A stretch of DNA of 64,000 bases from Jaapia argillacea MUCL 33604 (lineage: Eukaryota; Basidiomycota; Agaricomycetes; Jaapiales; Jaapiaceae): NCBI GenBank assembly GCA_000697665.1, contig KL197718.1, forward strand, positions 937,099 through 1,001,098, read 5' to 3'. Made by a program: the position numbers and the translations under genes. Below the pieces are notes generated by a model that ran no database searches, was not told where the DNA came from, and was given only the letters and a program-made list of their open reading frames with translations. Every line of letters begins with the position of its first letter. The stretch's first letter is position 1. Positions 47,204 through 58,455 of the stretch are shown here, in pieces.

Positions 47204-49181
47204 TCATCGATCAACCCCATGCACGACCTCAATGCCCAACTCCTCGCACGCTTTCCGCCCTCTCTCCACCCAAAACTTCATGGTATCCTGGTGATGGAAC
47301 CATAACTTAGTCTCTGGGTCAGGCTCGGAAGGACCAGTCGTCGCGGGCTCCACAGTCATAGTAAGATCGTTCCCGGGAGTAGGTGGATCGAGAGGTAAAG
47401 AATCTCCACGGGGTTTGACTCGCTTCCCTTGATGCCCGTCCTCCACTCCGGGTGAAGACTCGCGTGAACTCTGCTCTTCATCAACGCCATCAACGGCTCC
47501 CGCTCTCACCTCCTTCCCTTCAACCACCCCCTCACCACCAACCCCCTGGAACAACCCCCCATTCCTGATCCACCCGGCAACGTTACTCTGATACTTGATC
47601 TCATCCAATACACCAATAACGGCCAACAACGTCTCGTCGTATTTCTGCCCCGAGGTGGACTGGGTTGGTTTCTTTTTGTTTTTTGGGCGTTTGCGTTTCT
47701 TGGTTAGGGGGAAAGTGGCGTCAACTTCTTGTGGGGTAGGGGAGGAGGGGTCACCAGTTATCACAGCCTGCTCAACATTCACCCCCTTCGCTTTCTCTAG
47801 TTCATCGACCAACTCTTTCGCTTTCTCGGCCTCTACCTCCTTAGCCAACTCTAACTCCCTCTCCCTATCCCTCTCCAACTCAACCAACTCAACGTCCCCC
47901 CTCCTCAATTCCTGACTATACTCTTTGATACAAACGTGGTTGTAAGGTTGGATTTGGGCTTTGAGGGGTGAGTCGTCGAGGAGGAGGGTTGTTAGAGCCG
48001 AGTGGATTTGAGGGGAGGATGTTGGGGCGATTTGGGATGGAGGGGTGGGTGCGGAGGGCGTGGATGAGTCGGCGTCGGAAGTTGGTTCCGTGGGCGGTGA
48101 AGAAAGGGAAGAGAGATGCGCCCATGGTTTGGTCAGGTCTTTCGTCGTTTGGGTCTTCCGATCTAACACAATCCGAGGATACCGTCAGCCTCCCAACCCC
48201 AACCAAAAAGAAGCACGAGAATAAAGGAAGGAGGGACGTACGGTATTGATTAGGACTCAAACCCAACGTATCTCTCGCCCAAACAGCTTTCAGCTCTCTT
48301 CTATGTTCGCCGAAACATTTTTCTACCATGTCGTCGACGCTGTGTGGTTGGGCGGAACTCCATACCATTGTGTCTAGCCAGGTTTGGGTGGAGGGATGAA
48401 AGAGGTAGTTGCGGAAGGTTTGCATGTAGGGTCGGGGGTGGACTGGGCGGAGGCGCGGGCCTGAGGGGTGGGGAGGCCGGGAGTTTGGGTGGGAGGTTCG
48501 GGGGGCGGAAGGAGCTTGGGAGGATGAGAGTTGGGCAGACGAGGGAGGAGGTAAACCTTGCGAAGACGAGGAAGGAGGTAACGGTTGTACTGGGAATCTG
48601 GAACGGGATTGATGAGCTGCTCGGATGAGGAGTGTCCCGTTCAAATCTAAGATCAGGAGTTTGCGTGTCGATGTTGGCTCGGATAGACGGGATGATGGGA
48701 GGAGTGTCGTGGCGAGATATGTAGGAGATGGAGGACGGGTTGTTGGAGGTTCCAGAGGGGTGGGTGATCGTTTGGGTAGCGAAGGTACTGGTAAATTGAG
48801 GGAGGGCGGGACAACCAGAGGACGGGGTGATGATGATCTTGATCGTGCTCGGGATGGGGATGATGAACTTGGGTCGTGAACGACGTATTGGTCGTAGTCG
48901 TTGTAAGACGGCGAAGGTCTTCGTTGACGGTAAGAAGGTCCATTGCCACCCCCACTTCGTCCGCCAGAGTCTACCGATTGGTTGTTTCCGTACGTCCGGT
49001 TATCATAGCCATACCCAGAGTATGACCTTCGATAAGTACGATTTGGGTCCCAGCTGTCATAGTATGAAGACGAGGAGGCCTGGGATGAATAGTTCTGGTA
49101 GTCGGGATCGTAGGGATTTGGATAGGTTGGTTGGCTTGGGTTGTATCGACCACGGTCGGAGCGACGATGATAACCTGACAT
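47204..49181 (-). CDS. FCP1-homology (NIF-like) protein with DLNGTL motif
   Basis: Two exons on the minus strand, 48242-49181 and 47204-48162, give 632 residues. The first 150 residues are low-complexity, Tyr/Arg/Ser-rich (SGYGYDNRTYGNNQ). The FCP1/NIF domain then starts with RKLLILDLNGTLLIRA. It continues with RPYMQTFRNYLFHPSTQTWL, MVWSSAQPHSVDDMVEKCF, WARDTLGLSPN and, after the splice, LTKPWAHL, LLLDDSPLKAQIQPYNHVCI. A Glu/Lys coiled-coil and a basic KKRKRPKNKKK stretch follow. FCP1-type phosphatases use DxDxT; here the motif is DLNGT, so the acid-base Asp is Asn. DLNGT versions may be pseudophosphatases. The GTACGT donor at 48241 and TTAG acceptor at 48163 fit. The start is the first ATG, as the frame upstream lacks one. 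Confidence 0.85.
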
Positions 49182-49574
49182 TGGTTTCAGCCTCAAAGGC
49201 TTGAAAAAGCGTTGAAGTCCCGACACCTTTGGATACCAGTGCTGGAAAGCCGGTGGAATCGTCGGATACCTGTTGTAGGGAAGCGGAATGGATGCAAGAT
49301 CGAGCAGGCGGAGGTCAAAAAAAGAGTCTGATCAACGTGGCTTCGCCAGCCTTTGTCGCCAACCACCAGCATCGGGACATTATTGGCACACACACATTTC
49401 CTTCTCTACCGCCGAGAAAAACAAAGAGGCGGTCAATCGTCTCCTTTCACCCAGCACAGATAGCCCATTGCTTTCAACACTATCGTTTGCGGCGTTCCGC
49501 GCGACGAAGACGGGACATCATATCTCCCATGGTACGTACCTTCATGTTGATGTTCTCGGCGAGAAAACCCTCTG
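49182..49574. other. intergenic upstream of the FCP1-like gene
   Basis: Plus-strand open frames at 49229-49603 lack a motif. Confidence 0.4.
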
Positions 49575-50250
49575 ACAACATATCATCGTCAGAACGTAAG
49601 TAGGGCGCTGACCATTCGTGTACGTTGAACTCCTTGCACAACTTCGTCAAAGAGTTTGACACACGGAACAGCTGGGCTACTCTCAACCCCATTTTCGAGG
49701 CGAAGCACGACCCCCGATTTTCCTCTCAAGATTGCTACTCAGGGCCGGTTGGTACTGTATCGAGAAACATGCCTCCTTTAGGTTACTTGGTGCGGTATGT
49801 ATCTTCAGATTCACGTCCTACCAAACCCCACTGACAAGATATACTCGTTAGAAGGCAAGTCCGGCCCTGGCGATTCGTGTGTGTATAGCTTTTTGCGTAA
49901 CCCCATGGTTTCGCCAAAGAGTTTTGCACACATGGGACAGTTGGGCTCCTCTTAAGACCATTCTTGGGGTGGAGGATCGCGACCGATTTTCCGCTCAAAT
50001 TTCCTCCTTCACACGCAGGGCTGGTTGGCACTTTGTCGAGAATCGTGCGGTCTTTAAGTTTCTGGATACAGTATGTGTCTGTCGGTTCTCTCGCTAAGAA
50101 ACCACGCTGACAACATATACTGGTTAGAAGGCAATTAGTGCCCCACGATTCGTGTGTGTGAATCTTTTGGCGGAACCCCATGGCTTAGCCAAAGAATTTT
50201 ACACATACGGGACAGTTGGGCTCCTTTTGCACCTGTTGATGAGGTGAACC
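49575..50250 (+). repeat. three tandem ~260-276 bp units, coding-like
   Basis: Each unit opens with a GACAA(C/G)ATAT...GT(T/C)AGAA line, at about 49573, 49832 and 50109. It then contains TTGTGTGT/TCGTGTGT, a line like CCCATGG(T/C)TT(C/A)GCCAAAGA, and GGGAC/GAACAG(T/C)TGGGCT. Successive TTAG junctions lie 259 and 276 bases apart. A shared peptide (FVKEF.T..SWA.L.PI) can be read in unit 1 and, less well, in units 2 and 3. This may be a tandemly copied exon of a lost gene or a minisatellite-like local duplication. Confidence 0.65.
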
Positions 50251-52007
50251 TTCGGGATATGACCACCGATTTTTCTCTCGACGTCACTGCTGCTTCACGC
50301 ACAGCGATGATTCACAGTTAGTGGGAAAACTTTCCATCACACCGACTCCGATCCCCAAACAACTTGATGTTCGATCTTGTTTTTCACTACGATCTTCCAT
50401 CGTGGACGGATACCCTTATCCAATCTTGATTCTTTACTGCACAACATTGTATGGTGCTAGCTCTGGAATAATGATATTCATCACTCCGTAGCTCGCCGTC
50501 CTCAAAAACTGTGGGTGCTTCGATCAAGAAAACCTCCTTCAAGTCAACGTATTGTGTCATACAGCACAGTGCACGATGGGGTACGGAACGTTCGACAATG
50601 GTGCTCCAACTCTCCCAAAGGTGATATCAATACCAAAAAGATCACCATGGGCGACGTACTGATTTCGCCCGAATAAGGACATACAGAACCACCATGACTG
50701 GATTTCGTGTTAACGACAACTTAGCAATATGCAAAGGGCATTCCAGCACGACACTGCCTGAAAGACCCAAGAGCTCGGTTAGAGAAGTTCAGCAGCGATA
50801 CGAAAGGATGGAAGATGTGTAATCACGTACGGACAAGTCGTCGGCAGCCGACTCCCTATCTTCAAGATAACATATTCTCACTGATCACACAATGACAAGC
50901 GAACTTGATAGACGTAATGTCGCCTCCAGAGCCTTTTGGTGCCTCTGTAGTCCTTGCTTTGGCATCTTGAGGATGGTCTAAGCGAATGTGAGTGATTGTA
51001 AAATCAAGGATGAAGTCAAGGTGAAGCCGTGACCACGCCCTCCGCCGAACCTTCTGGTGCATGCTCATTCCCGAGAATAGGGTGGGTAGGCATGGCCTCC
51101 TCTAGCAGCTCTGGCTTGATATCAACAGGTGGCATACCTATAGGCCCAGTGGTCCTTCATCTGTACTAGTATCCCACTTCTGACGGCCCAGGATCTCCAT
51201 GTTACCAGTAAGGGGAGTCGTGTAGCGAGTAAGGGGGGCCATTGTGATCCACGAGAATAGTTAATGCGTCATCCATAAGGTCTCTGTATGAGTATATGAG
51301 CAAGTGGCTCACCTAAGGCGCGCGTGGTGCGGAAAAGGGACGAGTGCTAGTGGTAGGCAAAAGTCGGTTTCCTACGATATGGAGAATGGGTACAAGTTGC
51401 AAGATTTTTCGTAGGGGAAGTACTCTGCTATTTGTACGGGGGTGAAGAGGTGCGCACCACCCTCCTACGAGAGTCAGATGCGAAAGCAAGAGTATCGTTA
51501 ATATCGGGGATCTGACAACGTGCACGTGCCAGACCAGTGCCCTAAGCACAATCTACTGGTCGTCCTTTACATGTCACAGCGTGACCACGTGCCTGAACCA
51601 GCATCCACCATCATCTGGGTACGACCACAATCTAATTCGATCGCCATGTTTACTTACGTCTGGAGGACCCTCCTTTGCGCATTCTTATTACCAGAATTGT
51701 AGATCCTTCACCTTCGCCCCTCGATCGAGCCGTCATCACACGTTTCCAGTCTTCGATGCCTCCTCGTGAGCCTCAAACCCACATTCTATGACTACCAGAT
51801 TTTCATTGACATCGTTTCCGCTCCCCGTCACGAAGATCCCTTGGCGTTGCTACGCGACGCTTCTCGTTTGAATTCACCTTCCATCATCCAGAACATAGAT
51901 CTCCTCGAAGAGCAACTCCACGCCGAAGAAGATATTGTTTCTCTTGAAGCTCAGATCATCGAGCTCCAGGAGAAACTACAAACTCTCAATCGAGAAGTGC
52001 AGCGCGC
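50251..52007. other. 1.7 kb without a firm gene
   Basis: 50251-51750 holds nothing recognised. From 51766 to about 52010 one plus frame encodes an F-box-type N-terminal coiled coil (LLEEQLHAEEDIVSLEAQII) but lacks an ATG and is out of frame with the F-box gene below. Confidence 0.5.
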
Positions 52008-53432
52008 ATGCGAAAGGGATTGGCCAATTCGCTCTCCGCCTCTCCTATCCGCAGGCTTCCTCCTGAGGTTCTTGCTAGGATATTTATGGCAGCCAGATCT
52101 GATAAGATCGAATACCGTACCGATGTCCTCGATCCATTCCTCCACGTCTGCTGGCATTGGAGACAGGTGGCTTTGAATCCAGCCATTTGGTCGACCATCT
52201 GTGTGGAATACTATGCCAGTGACGAGGATCCCGCCATGCTAGTCATAGCCCTAGATCACCTCCTACGCCAATCTAACGATTCTCGTTTGGCTATTTCCGT
52301 GGATTTCCCCCCTTGGCATATATACCGGGAAGCGACTGTCTTCAGCGTCTTTTCTCCACACGTTCATCAACTTGGAAGTGTCGACCTTCGAAATATACGA
52401 CACACGGATGACATGGTTTTACTCCTCCGCGCTATGGCAAGTGGTAGTCCGAGACTCCAGTCCCTCGCGTTAAGCCAGTTGGATCACGAAGTAGACCTGT
52501 CGGGATCATTTCAAGACATTCGGTCCTTCATAGCCCCACACCTTCGAACCCTTGCGCTTTGTCAGTCATGGCATCCCAACTGGTTGCCTTTCCCATGGTC
52601 CCAGTTGACGCACTTTCGATTCGAATACGACAGAGCCTCACATTATTCGGTGGACAGCCGCTTTGACGTGCTCCGACAGTGTGTCCAACTCACTCACTGT
52701 TGGATCTACTTCCAGGCCAGATACACTCTGCTTCCCATCTTCGGAGCAGAGACCCCGTCCCAGGACCAAAATCCACCGTCCATCAATAACAACCCCATCA
52801 TTCTCCCGAAACTTCACTCCCTCACTGTAGCATTCACGCCCGATGATCACCTTCTCTTCGAAAGGCTCATAGCTCCGTGTCTCGCAGAGCTTACCTATAT
52901 TCCTCATAGGGGCCCCAAGACGATGAGAGGTTTCAAGAACTGGCTCATGTCTTCGTGCCCACTCAAAAAGTTGGTTCTGCATCTACAGAGGGGATGGATG
53001 GAGTTCCTGGATTTATTTCCCACAGTTATCGACCTTCAGCTTAACGTACAGCTTCCTCTACTTGCCGAAGATCGAGCAGTCCTCGAAGCTCTCCAGTTTT
53101 CGCAAGATAGCCCTAACAGGTGTTATATGCCTCAGATACAAACACTTACGTTTGTATATTGTGCTCTTTCTCGGGAATTCCTGTCGCTTCAAGAGACAGT
53201 GGACGCAGCGATTTCCCTCATCGTTTCCCGCTGTTCTGCATCGTTGACTGAACAGTCAACTTCTTCCCCTTCCATGGATACCATCTCGTGTGTGCGATAT
53301 GTCCGTTTTGACGTACCAGATTTTACGGGGCTTCGGGATTATGTAGAAAATTGTCTTGCAGATTGCATCGCTAGAGGCCTCCGAGTGAGTATTGAGACCG
53401 TGAGTACGGTTGACGAGCATGGTCAGGTCTAG
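52008..53432 (+). CDS. F-box protein, single exon
   Basis: From ATG 52008 the frame gives 474 residues. It opens with the F-box segment SPIRRLPPEVLARIFMAARS, then HVCWHWRQVALNPAIWSTI, the standard basidiomycete form. LRR-like strands follow (LGSVDLRNIRHTDDMVLLLR, LQSLALSQL, LTHFRFEYD, LHSLTVAFTPDD, LKKLVLHLQ). In related proteins a coiled coil of about 60 residues precedes the F-box. Here a matching coiled coil sits just upstream (51880-52005) in another frame, with no intron consensus between. The original N-terminus may therefore be lost by a frame shift while the rest stays open. It would act as an SCF substrate adaptor if expressed. Confidence 0.8.
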   Translation: MRKGLANSLSASPIRRLPPEVLARIFMAARSDKIEYRTDVLDPFLHVCWHWRQVALNPAIWSTICVEYYASDEDPAMLVIALDHLLRQSNDSRLAISVDFPPWHIYREATVFSVFSPHVHQLGSVDLRNIRHTDDMVLLLRAMASGSPRLQSLALSQLDHEVDLSGSFQDIRSFIAPHLRTLALCQSWHPNWLPFPWSQLTHFRFEYDRASHYSVDSRFDVLRQCVQLTHCWIYFQARYTLLPIFGAETPSQDQNPPSINNNPIILPKLHSLTVAFTPDDHLLFERLIAPCLAELTYIPHRGPKTMRGFKNWLMSSCPLKKLVLHLQRGWMEFLDLFPTVIDLQLNVQLPLLAEDRAVLEALQFSQDSPNRCYMPQIQTLTFVYCALSREFLSLQETVDAAISLIVSRCSASLTEQSTSSPSMDTISCVRYVRFDVPDFTGLRDYVENCLADCIARGLRVSIETVSTVDEHGQV

Positions 53433-54115
53433 TTTTGGGGAGAGGCAATGACATCCGAAAAGCCCAAGAAAAGTGTGCCGGTGGCTGAGTATGGTCGTGT
53501 TTTGACGGACACCAAATAAGGAGAAAGAAATCAAGAACGCAAAGACAGCTGTCAAGGAAGGGTGATGGCAAGGTGATGGCCCATCAAAGCCCATCACGAT
53601 TTGTGGGTCCAAAATGGTGCTTTGATGTCACTAATCAAAGAGCAAAAACCACGTAGGGCTGATGTAGCCTCATAGAGCAAGAAATAGGCTTGGTTGTTGC
53701 AGGGGGGATGGTAGTAAATCACCAGGAGAAATGATTGTTCAGGCCAGAATTTTTTCGATCTCGCTCTGTCCAACCTAATGAGCAAATTAGTGTGTGTGCA
53801 GGCTCATAGCACAAGGATAGAGACATGATAGAGAAATCTGTCCCAAACGATTTCGTCTTCAAGGTCATCCTATTGGGATCCCAAATTTACAGGGACATCG
53901 GTTGGCGTGAAGTGAGCCTACGAGACAGAATGTGCAAACGAGCAATGCACTGATTTCCCGATTTGGCTCAGCTGCCAGATTGGCAACATCTGAAATACTT
54001 GTGTGGATGGGTCGCTCAGCTTGGTGGCGGCCGACAGTCAATGGAAGTTGAGGAGGATGAATAAAAAAATAGATTATATTAGTTCAACAGCAGGGGGCAG
54101 GGGTGGGATGGTAAA
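53433..54115. other. intergenic, nothing recognised
   Basis: A short inverted motif (GTGATGG / CCATCAC, about 53575-53600) is the only structure seen. Confidence 0.4.
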
Positions 54116-54260
54116 AGCGTTGAAGGGTGGCTTAGTGGTAAAAAAAAAAAAGAATTGAAAATGATGAGTAGCTCTAGGAATCGAACACACAGATGACAGT
54201 TCATGAAAGCCAAAATGGCAACATCGAAACCCACTATGCCAGAATGTCCTGAAGAGTTAT
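54116..54260 (-). repeat. tRNA-like Pol III unit, possibly a SINE head
   Basis: On the minus strand an A-box TGGCATAGTGGG (54230-54241) is followed at 42 bases by a B-box TGTTCGATTCC (54177-54187). A run of 12 T (54140-54151) then serves as a Pol III terminator. A to B spacing is longer than in an intronless tRNA (about 32) and the cloverleaf does not fold cleanly. A tRNA-derived SINE or a decayed tRNA gene is likelier than a working tRNA. Confidence 0.5.
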
Positions 54261-54666
54261 AGCAGCAGTGGATATATGACATAGATGGCACCCAACCACT
54301 TATCAACTAACCTCATCTCCGTACTGATTCTCTCTGCTCACAAAATATCGACTTTCATCTCCAAAAGTTTCCTCACTCAGTGTGAAGCAGATGCATTTGT
54401 GCTAATCTTGCCAACAAGGAAGAATGATGGTATGAAATTCATATCTGAGATTTGCGTGATCCCATCACCTCCATTTGGACGCTGACAGCATATTCACACG
54501 ATGCCACTGGCACACATTTTGAACTGGCATTGCCTCTCCCCACTAGTTTTTTGCTCGTGAGTTCGAATTGTGCCCTGGCCAGTATGGAATATTCTGGCTG
54601 GACCTGCCACTGTTGCTTCGGGTGGTTACTTGCTATGTCCTTATGCCCTCTGCTCCAGAATTCCAG
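54261..54666. other. intergenic, left of the hAT insertion
   Basis: Open frames are present but no motif is seen. This DNA and that after 59498 would be contiguous without the transposon. Confidence 0.4.
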
Positions 54667-54674
54667 GCAGTACG
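54667..54674. repeat. target-site duplication, left (GCAGTACG)
   Basis: Eight bases immediately outside the left inverted end, identical to 59491-59498. Eight is the hAT hallmark. Confidence 0.93.
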
Positions 54675-54693
54675 TAGTGTTGCTGGCGGTTCG
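54675..54693 (+). repeat. hAT left terminal inverted repeat
   Basis: TAGTGTTGCTGGCGGTTCG, identical in complement to 59472-59490. Confidence 0.93.
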
Positions 54694-54768
54694 GTCACGG
54701 TTTGGTTTCAGTTCGGACTGGTTAGAGATTCTGGGGGGAGTTGGTTTTGGTTTTGGTCTCGATTGTAA

Positions 54769-54890
54769 CCAGTTCTCAACCAGTCCCAAACTGGTCTCAA
54801 CCGGTTGAGTGGCGGTCAGCTCTTAACCAGTTGAAACCAGTTCCAAACCAGTTTAAACCAGTCTAAACCAGTTTAAGTCAGTCTGCAGAC
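54769..54890. repeat. hAT subterminal motif array, left
   Basis: About ten close copies of AACCAGT or its complement ACTGGTT/AACCGGT, spaced 8-15 bases. Likely transposase binding sites. Confidence 0.7.
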
Positions 54891-54943
54891 ATAAGTTTAT
54901 TGAGATATACTCAGGTAAACGAAGAAACATCAAACGGAGTGGG

Positions 54944-57900
54944 TCACGGGTCAGCCTCCGGAAAGAACACCTCCGCATCATCATAGGTATCATCTTGCCA
55001 GTTCTCCTCATCGATCATACGCAAACGCTCAGCTCGTAGGGTGTCCTTCTCCTTGGCTGTTAGCTTTCGGGCACGTCTCCGCCGGTACCCTGCTTTGAGG
55101 AATTGCAATGCCTCCAATCGTTTGGGTGATAGGCGATTTCTCTTCTTCATGTCCGTAGCGCCGGCGCTGCTCCAGACGCGCTCGACGGGTGTGGCAGAGC
55201 CTTGGATAGCAAGATAGTCCAAGGCCATCTGCGACAGTGAAGGAAACTGAACCCAGGCCTCCTATGACAACATCAGAAACAGTACAAATAGAGCCAGCAT
55301 ACGGCACATACCTGCCAGTATTGAATGGCATTCCTCCTGTGATTGGATGGATGTGGTTCCAATGGCGCTTTCAGGTACCTCTCCACCTCGGATTCAAGTG
55401 GCGCGACTGGTGCACTGAATAAATCACCCCATACAGTGTGTGCAGTTTCGGATGGGGTAGGCTGTGGTGACTGTGCGTAGAGGCTCTCGTACTATAGCCA
55501 GGTCAGTTGAGAACGTGAGGACAACATATCTACGAACCTTTGCCTTGAAACAATCTGATGCTTCTTCCCAGAGTAGATTGCCTTCTTTCAACTTGTCCGT
55601 CCACCACGTCCGGAGATAATGAAGTTTCACATATGGAGTTAAGACTAGGTATGGGTGAGCAAAGAATAGAACAATGTGGAAGAGTACCATACTCATCGAG
55701 ATAGAATATGAATCGCTATGCTCCATCTTCAGGTAATAGTCAGCAAGTTTCGTGAGGCCTGCTTGGATTATAGGTCGATAAGGGTCATCCTCAGGGAGAG
55801 AATCTTGAATCTTCTCCCACTCGGATTGGAGGTACTCGATGGCAGGGATGGCGAGATGAAGAGTGGGATACTTGTCAGCTGAGAGGAGCTGTTGCCCGAT
55901 GTGAGCTTTCTGCAAGGGAATGAATGAGCAATGTACTAGAGTGAAAAGCCACAAACATACCTCAAGGATATCGATGAGGGATTTGATTCGCAACCATCCC
56001 CGAGCATTAATCTTGAACTTGGCAAGAGCATCAGCGTAGTCGGTTGAGGCCGCGACAAGATCTAGTGCCTGATGTTCTCTGTCAGTATCAAGCCTATACA
56101 GTGTTGAAGGCATGGAATTCTGACCTTGCGCAACTCATATGCTCGTCGCAACATAAAGTATGTACTTGACCACCGTGTTCGGACATCAAGCATTAGTTCC
56201 TTAGCTCCAACCCAATCGCCATTGGCGTTCTTCGACAAACCGTACTCAACAGCTTGTGCCTTGTGAAATGCCTGTTTGCGCAGAGACAATGTCCGTAACT
56301 AAGGAGTGCGAGTTAGATTTGAAACTGGAAGTTGTGGTGGCAAACATACCGCTGCAATGAGGCCTCGGATCGCAACCACTGGATCCCTCAAATCATCTGC
56401 AGTATACTCAACCTCAGTTGCAGCAATTGCGTCACGGAAGGGCTGCTTCGTGAGGGCCTTAACGACATCGCAAACAGCGAGGTTGTAAATATGGGCCATA
56501 CACCTATCAAAGCGGAGTTTACAAAATGGAGGAGGAACATGGGGATCAACCTTACCTGACGTGGTTGTTGGTTTGCGAGAATTTGATTTCCGGAATGTTC
56601 TTCAATCGAAGAAGTCTTTCGAGCTCTTGCATCATGGTCTCATTGTTTGATGCATTGTCGATCGTGACAAAACCAATCTTTAAAGAGGTTAGTAACCGAG
56701 TCCGAATCACAGGAGATGGTAATGAGCTGACCTTATCAACAATGCCAAGGTCTTCCATCACTTCCACCATAAGCTTCGCCAATTTTACTCCCGTGTGAGG
56801 TCCACGAATGAGTTTGAAACCAATGAGGTCCTCTTGTAAAGCCCAAACTCCATCCACAACAGCAAAATAGTGGCCGGTGATGCCAAAGTACGAATCCATG
56901 GAGTCGGACGACCAACAGTCACACGTCATACTAATGGATCCAAGAGCAGCCTGTCGTGATCCTAGCATCAGGATACTGATGGCATCTATTGGATGGAAGA
57001 CCTACCTTCAAACGCCCTCGAAGCTCCACTTTCTCCCTCTCATACTCCTCCATCGCAAGATCAGATATCTTTCCTCAACCAGGGAGGTCCATACGCTGGA
57101 TATCGGGCCGTAGTAACAACAACAGATCACGGAATTCAGGCAAATCTACAGTTGAAAGAGGCTGGTTGAGATAATCAGTAATTGGGCAATGCCAACTTGG
57201 AGAGAGAGACATTGTACAACGCACCAAATCGCAAGCAGCAATAAGCCGGAGGCACGCAAGAGCAAGTCGCTGAGCAGAGAATGGAACATGGGGCTCCTTT
57301 TCTACCAGGTGACCATTTAGCGTGCCATTTCGGAGTCCGTCAATCTCAGGACCAGTCCCATTCCTCGCCTCCATGACTTTCTGGTGTGCCTTAGGGTGGT
57401 TCATCTTCAGATGGCCAAAAAGGGTTGAATTTCCTGATCGCGGCGCATACGAGACAATAACATGATCAGGGTCCTTTTCGTTCATCTTTCTGGAAAGGAA
57501 GAAAATCATTATCAACCTAATACGAGGAAAGTGATGTGATCTTACTGGCAGACTCTACAGTGCCTTCAACCCCCCTCATCATCATTACCAGGTGTGAAGA
57601 ACATATGAACAGCTGCAGTCTTTCGCCTTGACTTGATACCTGAAGGATCAATATTTGGCTCTTCATCTGGCAGAGGAGGATCAGAATCGACAGTGTCACG
57701 AATTGGATCAGGCGTTGTCGATTGGGTGCTTGAGGATCCTCTCGCTGTGAATATATAAGTAAAGACCAACAGAAGATGAACAATATAAAATACTTTGGCT
57801 GGTGGCTTGTTTCGTCTTTGTCTTTTTCTTCGTTCGCTTTGTTGGTGCCTTCATTTTCCCATTACCCTTAGGGTCCTCTGTATCTGCATCTGAGTCATCA

Positions 57901-58455
57901 ACCACGATGGGCCCCTCTTCATTATCAGTGCCTAGAGACTAGGATCAATGGCGAGAATAAGGATGATTGTACCAACAAAAACCAGCATACCATTCCTTGA
58001 TTTTTCGCTATCACTACAATCAGATCGGGTCCGCTTTTTCTTTCTGGATGGACCAGCAATACTATTAGTGGCACCTCCCAACAGGGGAACATGGACATGC
58101 AATGCTGAGAGTAGGCCAACACCATGTGCGGCGAGATTGGCACTATCAGGAAGTGGAAGCGAAGATGAATTAAAATAAACTGAATATTTGAGGTGGCTGG
58201 GAAGACCTGTGAGGCACGCGATCTTCTGACGAAGAGTTGAAACTGTTGTCTCGCCGTTGATTACTAGAATGCGGTGGTTAACGAAACGGAAGGGAACAAA
58301 GGAAGTCACTCACGAATGCAAAGATCCTTTGATTGGTTGGGTAAGCCGCGAACTTGGACTGTAAAGTCCGTCGAGTGTGTCTCAAGCAGCCGTCGATAAC
58401 AGCGACGGGACAGAAAAGAAGGATGAGTACGCCGACGGCGGGGTGGAAAAACCAT
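54944..58455 (-). pseudogene. hAT transposase with N-terminal ubiquitin-like domain (two in-frame TGA)
   Basis: About a dozen exons on the minus strand. From ATG 58455, exon 1 gives MVFPPRRRR and TDFTVQVRGLPNQSKDLCI. A GTGAGT intron joins this to LINGETTVSTLRQKIACLTG, LPSHLKYSVYFNSSSLPLPD and LLSALHVHVPLLGG. The order of strands and helix, the length (about 75) and the GG end match a ubiquitin fold. A basic linker follows (PSRKKKRTR, KRTKKKTKTK), then a BED-type finger (CRVC ... GHLKMNH). The transposase core has CDCWSSDSMDSYFGITGHYF, FVTIDNASNNETMMQEL, TRWSSTYFMLRRA and the hAT dimerisation end YLAIQGSATPVERVWSSAGA. TGA codons in frame lie at 57566-57568, just before the finger, and 57075-57077; both fit CGA to TGA changes. 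The protein would excise and insert the element by DDE chemistry. Confidence 0.85.

Noticed and set aside
47595-48879. Plus-strand frames rich in Arg/Gly opposite the FCP1-like gene
   Set aside because: Antisense of a real two-exon gene with recognised domains.
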